From positions 225,135,882 to 225,199,881 of the forward strand of contig NC_073746.1 of assembly GCF_029784135.1 (NCBI RefSeq): DNA of 64,000 nt. The letters run 5' to 3'. The DNA is from Toxorhynchites rutilus septentrionalis (taxonomy: Eukaryota; Arthropoda; Insecta; Diptera; Culicidae). The translations under genes and the position numbers were made by a program. Below are positions 34,599 to 44,869 of the stretch, in pieces. The notes under the pieces are model-generated. The model was not told where the DNA came from. It saw only the letters and a program-made list of their open reading frames with translations, and did not search any database. How positions within the stretch are numbered: the stretch's first letter is position 1; each line of letters starts with the position of its first letter.

Positions 34599-36500
34599 AT
34601 ATTGGATACGGAAATATCCTACTGATGGGGAAGAATAATCTTCAGAAGCTATCCTGTTAATTGCGATTGATTGAAAAATCACAAAACCAAATGTATTTGG
34701 TCACAGTGTTTCATGGATAGAAAACATTAAAATAAACTCTTTCACATGAATGTAATTTTAAATTCCCAGAGGAACTGGCAGATTATTTTCAGTAACGATT
34801 AGATATTTCCTCATTTTCCTCGATACTGGAAGCCCACCAGTGGTTAATGCCAACTCGATAACCACCTGTTAATAGCACTTGATTGAAACATATTTGGTCA
34901 CAGTGTAACATGGATAGAAAACATTCAATTAAACTCTTTCACATGAATATATTTTGAAAATTCCCAAAGCAACTGGCAGATTATTTTCCAGCAATGATTA
35001 GATCTTTCCGGAACTTTCTCGATGCTGAATGGCATCCTAACGGAAAGAGTTCTGCGCGTGTATGTGTCGATCCTTCGCCGTCCACCTCCTCCAGCACGTT
35101 AGGCAACGATGTTGTCTTGTCGATGTCCTCACGAAAAATGAATGTGTCTCACCACCAGAATATCGCTTAAGTATGCTTTTTGTGTGTGATTGAATCGAGA
35201 GAAGGTGTGGTTTACGATGGCAATTTGGAAGGCAAACTAGAGGGGAATGAACTCTCTGAGCTCGGAACTTTCGGCGACTGAGCAATAATCGATTGCGGGC
35301 GCATACAATATTGGATACGGAAATATCCTACTGATGGGGAAGAATAATCTTCTGAAGCTATCCTGTTAATTGCAATTGATTGAAAAACCACAAAACCAAA
35401 TGTATTTGGTCACAGTGTTACATGGATAGAAAACATTCAATTAAACTCTTTCACATGAATATATTTTGAAAATTCCCAAAGGAACTGGCAGATTATTTTC
35501 AGTAACGATTAGATATTTCCACATTTTCCTCGATACTGGAAGCCCACCAGTGGTTAATGCCAACTCGATAACCACCTGTTAATAGCACTTGATTGAAACA
35601 TATTTGGCCACAGTGTTACATGGATAGAAAACATTCAATTAAACTCTTTCACATGAATATATTTTGAAAATTCCCAGAGGAACTGGCAGATTATTTTCAG
35701 TAACGATTAGTTATTTCCACATTTTCCTCGATACTGGAAGCCCACCAGTGGTTAATGCCAACTCGATAACCACCTGTTAATAGCACTTGATTGAAACATA
35801 TTTGGTCACAGTGTAACATGGATAGAAAACATTCAATTAAACTGTTTCACATGAATATATTTTGAAAATTCCCAAAGGAACTGGCAGATTATTTTCCAGC
35901 AATGATTAGATCTTTCCGGAACTTTCTCGATGCTGAATGGCATCCTAACGGAAAGAGTTCTGCGCGTGTATGTGTCGATCCTTCGCCGTCCACCTCCTCC
36001 AGCACGTTAGGCAACGATGTTGTCTTGTCGATTTCCTCACGAAAAATGAATGTTTCTCACCACCAGAATATCGCTTAAGTATGCTTTTTGTGTGTGATTG
36101 AATCGAGAGAAGGTGTGGTTTACGATGGCAATTTGGAAGGCAAACTAGAGGGGAATGAACTCGCTGAGCTCGGAACTTTCGGCGACTGAGCAATAATCGA
36201 TTGCGGGCGCATACAATATTGGATACGGAAATATCCTACTGATGGGGAAGAATAATCTTCTGAAGCTATCCTGTTAATTGCGATTGATTGAAAAACCACA
36301 AAAACCAAATGTATTTGGTCACAGTGTTACATGGATAGAAAACATTCAATTAAACTCTTTCACATGAATATATTTTGAAAATTCCCAAAGGAACTGGCAG
36401 ATTATTTTCAGTAACGATTAGATATTTCCACATTTTCCTCGATACTGGAAGCCCACCAGTGGTTAATGCCAACTCGATAACCACCTGTTAATAGCCGCGC
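34599..36500 (-). repeat. Tandem array of about 0.7-0.9-kb units with internal 200-bp subrepeats
   Basis: AATATTGGATACGGAAATAT recurs at about 34,598, 35,308 and 36,216 (spacing about 709 and 908). A 200-bp subunit (CATGGATAGAAAACATTCAA to AACCACCTGTTAATAGC) appears twice in unit 1, three times in unit 2 and once in the last. A GC-richer block (CTGCGCGTGTATGTGTCG to GGAACTTTCGGCGACTGAGC) is present once per full unit at 35,050-35,283 and 35,958-36,191. These two blocks are nearly identical, which produces twin 82-codon minus-strand ORFs without recognisable motifs. Unit differences fit unequal exchange of the subrepeat. The family is unknown to me. Confidence 0.8.
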
Positions 36501-36686
36501 GTGTATGTGTGTGTAGCGATGTCTTCCCAGGGAACCGTTTGTGGCATCACTCTCCTCCTGATAGATTCCCTTCTGGCCTAGGGTGCACAAACAGGCTCTT
36601 GGTGACACCGTTCATCCGCGCTTTCATGATAAATAAAGAGCTTCACCGCAACAGCGACAACATGCTCCAATCGCTGTTCAATTAGA

Positions 36687-36729
36687 ACTGAGTGGATTTC
36701 CGAGCGCCGCTCGCTTATATACCGATTGG
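36687..36729 (-). promoter_or_regulatory. CCAAT / TATA / initiator core promoter pointing into the tandem array
   Basis: On the minus strand: CCAAT at 36,729-36,725, TATATAAG at 36,721-36,714 and TCAGT at 36,691-36,687. The TATA-to-initiator distance is about 30 bp, the standard spacing for insect RNA polymerase II promoters. Transcription would run through GC-richer sequence at 36,680-36,490 and then the array. No ORF of recognisable type follows; ORFs at 36,790-36,578 and 36,608-36,408 lack motifs. Active use is inferred only. Confidence 0.45.
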
Positions 36730-36932
36730 TGATTTCAATAGCCTGTTTTGAAAGCAATTTCAAGACTATTGAAACAAGTTTTTGGATCAAAAAGTAACAA
36801 GTATATAACGCGTAGACATTTTATCTTTCGAATGAAGTGTTTATCATACCATTTCGTTCAGTTGTTTAGGAGCTATTAACGCTCAAAATCTCGGTCTCCA
36901 GCGTAACGCTTTCGTTTTCGAAACATTGATTT

Positions 36933-36975
36933 TACACCCCGGTATAGAAATGAAAGACGTAGTCCTACGTCAAAA
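36933..36975 (+). repeat. Palindromic GACGTAG module, copy 3
   Basis: ACACCCCGGTATAGAAATGA then AAGACGTAGTCCTACGTC, diverged from but clearly the same block as 7191-7233. Confidence 0.45.
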
Positions 36976-37129
36976 ATGATTGAAACATTGAACCATTGGA
37001 TACCTTCAAAATGACCCAATACAGTGTGTACCTGTATAGATGTCACTAAAGTAAAATGTGATTACATTGAAACAAAACCTTTTTTTTTACCTTTTATTAT
37101 TCAATGATACTTGTCCTAAAACTGTATCA

Positions 37130-38110
37130 CAATGATCATGCTCAGATCTGTCACCTTTTCTTGTATAACTTTGCGCAAACGTCTAACTAGCTTCAGAGCT
37201 TTGATACTGGAATAAGATGTTTTATAGGCATGTGCCCTGATAGAATAATCCAAAAACTTGAGATCCGGATTCCTGGGGGTTCATTAAATTTTCTACCAAA
37301 ACTTCATAATTACCATCTGCGTTAATTCAGATTTGACGTATAACAAAAGGCCCTGGCAGAACAACGTGTTGATCTGAAGAAAAGTTGGACTTCACTCAGG
37401 GAATGTCCTAGTTCTCAAAAATACCAGTGTTAACTTCATTATTGAGTTGAACGCCAAAGTATTTTCAAACCACTAAACGCCACCAAATCAAACATCATTA
37501 CTCCACAGAGATTTTTCGTTTGAGACTCACATTTTACTAACTCTGGGGTATCCTCAAATGTTTGAGATGATATGAACCGGCCTGTGCATCTGTTGGACGC
37601 AGAATCAATGTTGAAAAGTTTTTCGTCTGAGAAAAGTATTGTTTTCTATTTTTCAGCTGGGATTTCAACCTCTTCAATCGACTCACTCGCAATCACCTCA
37701 TCTGTTACGTGAAGTGTCGCTCTACTCCGGCTCTGGAAGATGCATCCAAATCGTTTTGAAAATATTTGCATGTTTAGTCATCTTGCACGCAGTCTTGTGT
37801 ACCGATCGAAGTACCTTCCCTGAACACTTTTCTGTAGATCGTGGAAGATATTGTTTTGTGTTGCTTGGAACTGAAATCTGGTAAATACACTATAAAAAAC
37901 ACAGAAGATTACCAAAACAACTCAAAACCAGGAGGAAACTTTTTTTGCTTCGTTATTGGTCCACCCCGTGTAACCACGAAAAAGTCTAGTATATTTAGAT
38001 CTGGTGAAGGTGCCGCCCATTCTTTGCTAGTAACAAAATCAAGCAAATTTTCTCCACACCATACCTGTATTTTTTGCCTTAAGAGTCAGGACAGAAACCT
38101 GCCGGAAACA
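37130..38110 (-). pseudogene. Decayed Tc1/mariner-superfamily transposase pieces
   Basis: Minus strand, about 37,645-37,460: TILFSDEKLFNID, the first catalytic aspartate block, then GVMMFDLVAFSGLK, the central strand. At about 37,270-37,160: NPDLKFLDYSIRA followed by SSIKALKLVRRLRKV, the third block and tail. A separate piece at 38,080-37,970 reads NLLDFVTSKEWAAPSPDLNI then LDF, a second copy of the third block. Stops and frameshifts throughout, so these are two overlapping or rearranged dead copies of SPDLNPLDY-type elements. Confidence 0.6.
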
Positions 38111-38153
38111 ATATGGCTGATCGCCGTAATGAATAAAAGCATGAGGAATCAAG

Positions 38154-38433
38154 CTCCGTGCTCCCGTGGCCGAGTGGTTAGCGTCATAACTAACATGCCG
38201 GGTGTTCGGGTTCGATTCCCGTTCTGGTCGGGGGAATTTTTCGTCAAAGAAATTTTCTTCCGACTTGCACTGTGATCACGCGTATTCTAGAGCTTGCCAC
38301 TCAGAATGCATTCAAGGCGTGTTATTTGGCATAGAAATCTCAACTAAGTACTAATAAAAATGACGCAAGTAATACTACGTTGAGACGGCGAAGTTCCTCT
38401 AGGAACGTTAGTGCCATTGAAGAAGAAGAAGAG
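38154..38433 (+). mobile_element. Young tRNA-derived SINE with 13-bp target duplication
   Basis: A tRNA-like head carries both RNA polymerase III boxes: TGGCCGAGTGG at 38,167-38,177 and GGTTCGATTCC at 38,209-38,219. The body continues through CTTGCCACTCAGAATGCATT and GACGCAAGTAATACTACG to a GAAGAAGAAGAAG tail. ATGAGGAATCAAG is repeated perfectly at 38,141-38,153 and 38,434-38,446. Perfect duplications and intact boxes indicate a recent insertion. I recall this family as very abundant in culicine mosquitoes. Confidence 0.92.
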
Positions 38434-38462
38434 ATGAGGAATCAAGAGAAACCTACTCGATG

Positions 38463-38617
<155 letters not shown>

Positions 38618-38939
38618 ACCCTATATTTATTTTTACGTTAATAGAAGAAGTTTACCTTTTATGCCTGCCTAAATCGTGAGTTTCGACACGTTTTGAAAGC
38701 GTCCTACAACAATTTTATCTCTCCCTCGGAATGCCAGCAAGATTTTTGATACACATACGGCCGTTTTGCTGATTGGGATTGTCCTGAAGGCGAAATAGTT
38801 TTGGTCCGTGCCGTGACCAAAATATGTTTGCCTCTTACTTGCTTTGATGCACCTTCAAACCGTCAAAAATTGTTCTTTCTTTTCGGTTTCGGTTTCTAAT
38901 TTACCGCTTCTAGCGGTTAATTCTGAAATGTTTGACAAG

Positions 38940-39370
38940 TTTTTTAACCCTTTATAAGGCCGTGGCTACCATATTCCACACAAAAAAAAATTTTTTTTTT
39001 GCCGCACTTGGAATATTATTTCATTATTTTGCTTAACCAAAGACTTGTAAAGGTATTTGACAATACTCTAATTTTTTTAAGGCTGCTAATTTTTATGTAG
39101 AAAACCGTGAATTTAGAGCGCCGGCAGAAAACTCTGTTTAAATTTGCTGAAAATGCAACTCGTTGATAAGTGTTTCACTGTGTAGCATTCTATTTAGGAT
39201 CTATTTAGGATCTACGGTGTGAGATCATGCAGTTTTTTCTATGAAATAAATGGTGTATTTGATGACAAATTTAATTTTAAAATTTTTCATTGTAACTCTA
39301 TATAAAACAATTTTTTTTTCGCTGCACTAGAAATATTTTTTTATTTTTTTGCATAACCAAAGGCGCAATA
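38940..39370. repeat. Direct repeat pair
   Basis: GCCGCACTTGGAATATTATT (38,999 on) and CGCTGCACTAGAAATATTTT (39,320 on) begin two related units, each continuing TTTGC(T/A)TAACCAAAG. About 320 bp apart. Confidence 0.4.
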
Positions 39371-39991
39371 AGGTGAGCTTACAAGGCGGTGTCAAACTGT
39401 GGTTTTGGGGATCACGGGCACTGGCAACTATATTGGCACCCATTTTTTCAACTGTTGAAACAAAATAGTTTATTCTTTATTAAAGGTAAATATGTGTTCT
39501 TCCTCATGTGAGGATTATTTTCTCTGGAGTTTGAGTCGATTCTTTGCCTAGATTCCACGAGATGATAGCCCCATGTCGGATATTTGAACTAATTATTTAG
39601 CAATTCACGAAATCCCTCTCAACAACTTTATTAACACTCTTGATCCAATCTACACAGTTTCTCAAATAGCTCTTTCGCAAATTTGGGCTCTTATTTGAGC
39701 ATTGCATCCATTATAATCGGCAAACACCGCCCATTCACGATAAAACCGAAACTCACGTTTCATTTGGTATTGTCATCGAAGCCAAGCCAGACAATAGAAT
39801 AGTTTCCAGCATTAACGATGAACAAGAAAAATGTCAACGAACAATGGATGACGTTCAGGATGGTAATGATAAGCGATACATGGAGAGAGAGTGTGTGTAT
39901 TCATAAAAACCAAAGAAATTCATTTCTGAATAAATGCGTCACCAGACATTGGTAAGGCTACGTGATTCTCACTTTAATATTGCATTTTCAG

Positions 39992-40098
39992 CATACCATC
40001 GATGAGGTTATCTCGTCATCGTCATCGTCTCGAGGAACACATGGAATACTGACGGATATGCAGAATATGGAACGCAGAACACGTCGTCAATTTAGCGT
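39992..40098 (+). CDS. Weak candidate exon interrupted by a SINE
   Basis: After TGCATTTTCAG an open frame encodes HTIDEVISSSSSSRGTHGIL and TDMQNMERRTRRQFS. A SINE follows immediately, within its own AGCGTRC duplication. If the SINE is removed, the frame continues VHSVNVKL and stops. The segment is less AT-rich than its surroundings and has a serine run typical of real proteins, but no partner exon or homology is recognised. Confidence 0.25.
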
Positions 40099-40100
40099 AC

Positions 40101-40600
40101 TTTTTTTTTCTATCCCATTTATTCATTTATTAGACTCATTAGCATTAGCCAGACAAAATGTAACAGAGCCGAGTTTTGATCATGTACATGTATATATGTT
40201 TATGTTTCTATACGTTGTAAATTACACAGTAGTAGAAGTAGCCATTTAGGCGTTAAGTTTTCTGTTCCATCATATTATGATAAATTACACTGTAGTGGCC
40301 ATTTAGGCGTAAGGGTATTCTATCTGTTCTTCCATTGTTCAGCAGACCGGACAGCGGAGATAGTTGATATTGATCATTGTTGGGTTATTTATAGAACAGC
40401 AGCCCGATGTGTCTTGCAGAGCAGAGCAGTTGTATGGATGAATCGATCTTTGTTCCACCGTGGATCGATCTCCATCGCTGATGATCGTTGCGTGGACGTT
40501 GTTATTCAACACAAAGAAGGTCAATTGAGGGCCCTGAGTTTGAACTCACGATCGATCGCTTAGTAAGCGAACGCGTAACCAAGTGGCTACGAAGACCCCC
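40101..40600 (-). mobile_element. tRNA-derived SINE, copy 3
   Basis: Same family as 6449-6932. It is flanked by AGCGTAC (40,094-40,100) and AGCGTGC (40,602-40,608), a 7-bp duplication with one change. Minus-strand head GGGGGTCTTCGTAGCCACTT; B-box region GAGTTCAAACTC. Confidence 0.8.
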
Positions 40601-40609
40601 GAGCGTGCA

Positions 40610-42485
40610 CTCAGTGAATGTGAAATTATGAACATGTAGAAGAAAATGTTTCAACTTGCGGATTTTATGTAATTTTGCAATAGCTTGTCATCGAATAACA
40701 TGAATTGAACCTTAAACAATTATGAAGATGAACAGCCCACAGTAATGAAGACATATACAGCGCACTGTACAATCAATGTATAGGAAATTTCTGAAGGGGT
40801 TTTTTGGTTCCCGATTTTCTGTTCTAGTTTCAAAATATTATTTATATTTATATTTTCATCATGCAGCCTTAGACGATTGCCGAATATAAGGAAATTATGG
40901 AAATATAACACCACAGCTAAGCTGGATGAGCAGCGAATACTCAAGCCAACTTCCCACGTGAGAGGATTGTTGGCGACATCAACAACCAAAATTATCAGCA
41001 AACTAGGCTCTCCAGTCATGCTACTCGATGATCTGTGAAATTGAGCACATCGATTAACGATTGAGGCAGTGTCAACAGAAAATGCATTAAAAAACACTAA
41101 AACAATATGTGTTGAATAAATAAAAATAAAATGTGCACTATAAATACTATAAATATAAATTTACATCATAGTAAATTATAACAAAGATTATACTCAACAA
41201 TAACGATGCAAATTATACCATCAAATCACATTGATATCTAGTTTGTCTCAATTTGCCATTCTCAAATAAAAGAAATGAAATCAATAGTGAATATTATTGG
41301 CAAATGAGAACAAGTCGATCGCAAAAGTGGTAAAATTTATACAAAATGAACTCTGAATAATTTTGTCATCTACCGCATTAACCATATCTGGCTTTCAGTG
41401 ATTTTTAGCTGTCTCATGTTCTGAAAACGGGTATGTTTTCCCGCTTTAAAAAAAGACATTGCCAATAAAGGTAACTATAGTTGCGAAAAGTACTCAATCA
41501 TTTGAAATGTACTGAACAAGAATCTTCAACAGGCCAAACTTGTTATTTGATCTTTTTTACTTGGCTGATTTTTATGTTAAAAATTGGCTTTTTCAAGTGA
41601 TTACAATTATAATAACGCAGTTCATCCTGCGGTGAATGTGAATTATTCTAATCACTTCGCAAAAACAATAACAAAGTCTTTTCAGAAGCACGTCCACGTC
41701 CGTTGAGGGATCCCGGATCTCTCAATTTACCGTATAAAACCAGACATGGTAAATAAATGAGTCGAATATCAATACACTTCCCCTCAAAATTGAACGTGTC
41801 TCGTGCGTAACATACGAAATGATACCTAAGCGAATAAGTAGGTATACAAACCGAACACTTCTCGCATTCATTCGGATTGATTGGTATCTTGAAGAAGGAT
41901 TATCGCAATAAAAAATATTGCGTCAAAAGGTGTTAATTGAAAATCTTTGGTACACAAAGAACACAATGATTTGCAAGTCGATGCAGTCGTAGCCTTAAAT
42001 ACTTAATGACTGTTTTGATGAGCACAAATATTTTTAATTTGTCGTTTATCTCGCATCAGCGATGATAATATGCAGACGTAAGCAATGACTAATGTAGTAT
42101 TTCAATTTTACGCTTAAATTGGCTAAAAATTCATATATCATCAAACAAATATGCACACTATTCGGGCGATCAATAGTTCGTGCTGAAGAAAGAACTAGCC
42201 ATCGATGGGGCTCGTAAATGTAAATGTAAATAGTCGCAAGTTCGAACTGCCCGTTACTTTTCTTAAACACGAGGAATAAATTATTAACCGTGGAACGAAT
42301 GCGCTGCCGAATGCTACTTGTTCTTGTAATTGTACGGGGGGTTCTCTTCGTTTATCTTATAATTTATATAAAGCTTGTTGAACAAGCAGTGCTGCCGACA
42401 TGTTCTTGTTAATACTCCAGATTGCTACAATTTCAAATTCCCAAGTGAACTTCACAGACTCTATCTCTATGTGTATGATACTAGT
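40610..42485. other. No supported gene
   Basis: The longest ORF is 40,720-41,097 (-), 125 codons without motif, compositionally like the AT-rich background. No repeats shared with other parts were recognised. Confidence 0.35.
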
Positions 42486-42491
42486 CACATA

Positions 42492-42900
42492 TTAGGTTGG
42501 GGAAAAAGTAATCCATTATTTTCTCGATAGATGGCTGTAGTGATCGATATCTCGCGTAATATAAATCCTACAATTTCAAGTTTAGGCTCGTTGTAAAGGT
42601 GACATTTCACATTTAAACAAATTCTTCTTTTTTGTTGTTCCATTCAGTTGTGAGTTACATGATGTTAACATTGGAACTCAACAGAGAGAAAATTCGGTAC
42701 ATTTTAAACTTTTTCTTTAATAAAGACCAAACTGCAAGCCAGACCGATAAGATTGTGAATGGTGTTAATGACAATATATTTTGATAGATATAGATATAAA
42801 AAAGATGAAAAAGATATAATTGAATGAAAATTTTGCAACAAAACGGTGCATATTTGATCCAAATCACCAATCTAATATTTCATAATCTATTTCATAGAAA
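42492..42900 (+). mobile_element. Internally deleted mariner (fourth lineage)
   Basis: TA at 42,490-42,491, then TTAGGTTGGGGAAAAAGTAA. The transposase N-terminus survives as LNREKIRYILNFFFNKDQTA with the start ATG mutated (TTGGAACTC). After about 37 codons the sequence jumps to the C-terminal ILQQNGAYLI equivalent at 42,827. The whole catalytic domain is missing, giving a MITE-like derivative. The matching right terminus (CCAACCTAA) was not found. Confidence 0.7.
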
Positions 42901-43639
42901 TGGTTTATGGATGCAATTTAAACGTTTGGTAGGATTTTTCATCAATTTAAATCGTTATTTAAGACAGATTCATTGCTCTTTATTCATTTTTGGTCGACAC
43001 ACAAACATGTCTCTCTTATGTTCCTCGCTGATACTGAGTCCCGTTAACCATTATTCATAGAAGCACCATATTAACTCGTGAACAGGTTCACCAGACATTA
43101 AGAATTGTTAAGTAAAAGTCTAAATTGATACATGGCTTAATAAAGTATAAGATTAGTATGATTTCTTGCTGTGGTGGCTGACAGCAGACAAATGACCGCA
43201 AAGAGTTAATCACCAGTATTTGAGAATGATAGAAAAATACTGCAAAAAGAATTTACGGTTAATTATTCTTCTTCTTCACAGACTTCTTATTCCACAATTT
43301 TCGGCATGAATATTATTTCCTTTGATCCTAAATACTAAACAGGAGATTTGCGTGCGTCTGATCACATTGGCGAACTTTTGTAGTGAAATAACAAAAAGAA
43401 AAAATCTAATATTCATTCCTCGAGAACTTCGAATCCCTATCTCCACGAGGTGTAGGCTGAGATACGAGCAACCCACTCTAAAACTCTAAGCAGCCACCTG
43501 AACAAACCAGTATTTTATTATGAAAAGATTATTGCAAAGTGATTGCCTGAGGAAGAGCAATCTCCCAAATTGGAGCCGGTTCGGGAACGAGTGTACATTA
43601 GGGTGCCAATGGCCATCTTGAGTTTCAAAAAGTTACTCC

Positions 43640-44440
43640 ATAAAAAACGTTCACTACCCCGAAAAAACACCCTATCCAAAATATCAGCTTAATCGAGCTT
43701 AAGGGAGAGTGGCGCAAAGCGGTCAAAGTTTTAGTTTTTTGAAAATCGAAAAATCACTCAAGGGGGGAGTAAAGGAAATCGGGGTTTTCGAAAACCAAAA
43801 TGTCTTAAAATGGCATGAAATGTCGAGATCTAGTATCATCTCGAAAATTTTTTCTTGTAAAAAATCGGCACCTTTTTATATATTAGCCCCATATAAAAGG
43901 TTCACCACCTCGGAAAAACACGCTATGCAAAATATCAGCTCAATCGGACTTGAGAGAAAGTGGCGCAAAGCGGTCAAAGTTTGAGTTTTTTTTAAATCGA
44001 AAAATCACCCAAGGGGGGAGTAAAGGAAATCGGGCTTTTCGAAAAAAAAATTTATACCAAATGTATTAAATTTGCATGAAACTTCCAGATCTACTGTCAT
44101 CTCGAAGGAAATTTTCTTGTCAAAAATCAACACTCTGGGACTCAGTTTTTTTCGGAACACGAGACGGAACATATGGTTTTGGGTGCCAATAGAAATAGTT
44201 ATCTCGATTATTCACTCCGAACTTGCTGCGAAATGTTTATTTGCACGATAATATACCCTATGCAAGATATTAGCTCATTCGGACTTCATTCATTAGTGTC
44301 GCATACGTTAAAATTTGAGTTTTTTTGAAAACCGAAAATCGGAATTTTCACAAAATATTTTTGATGCCAAATGTCTGAAAATTGCATGACTCGTAGAGAT
44401 TTACTGTTATCTCAAAAAAAAATTTTTCCTGGCTATGACG
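43640..44440 (+). repeat. Three degenerate tandem units of about 280 bp
   Basis: AACACCCTATCCAAAATATC, AACACGCTATGCAAAATATC and ATACCCTATGCAAGATATTA start successive units near 43,665, 43,917 and 44,261. Units share GAGTGGCGCAAAGCGGTCAA, CAAGGGGGGAGTAAAGGAAA and GATCTA...CATCTCGAA. The third unit is the most diverged. Confidence 0.7.
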
Positions 44441-44869
44441 AAGATTGCTACCGAAGATCTGGTTATATGTGCATTCGTGTGCATGAAATTACCACTTTTC
44501 ACGAAATTCTGAGAACCACTATATTGGTTTGGCATGGAATGACTGTATACACTCTGTTCACTTCTATAACGCCACCCTGATTCTATTTCGTTGCAACACA
44601 AACATTAAGAATTTCAACAAGATACATTCATACATTGTTGAATGTTTTGAATAAAGTATATTTAACGTCAATTTCGTTCAAAAGAGTTGTTTGTTTATTC
44701 ATTGTGCTTAAATATGAAAATTTCAGCTGTTCAGTTTCTATAAAACCATTCCAACTCATAAGTATTATCAATGAAAAATTCAAAACGATCAGGTGATTTA
44801 CATGTCAATAATTGGCAACCTTGCCATTTCGACTAATAACCTGGAAAATTCGTGTTAGAATACTATTTA

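Noticed and set aside
35037..36193. Twin 82-codon ORFs as a duplicated gene
   Set aside because: They are identical because the underlying tandem unit is repeated; no motif, and the frame reads across the GC-rich block only by absence of stops. Kept as part of the array, with a check proposed.
34599..36500. CRISPR-like or prokaryotic repeat array
   Set aside because: Units are hundreds of bp with nested subrepeats, and the genome is clearly eukaryotic.
36490..36800. Histone gene next to the CCAAT/TATA promoter
   Set aside because: Promoter architecture resembles histone promoters, but none of the histone protein sequences is encoded downstream on the minus strand.
38154..38240. Functional tRNA gene
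   Set aside because: Both internal boxes are present, but the cloverleaf does not close, and a SINE body, GAA tail and target duplication follow.
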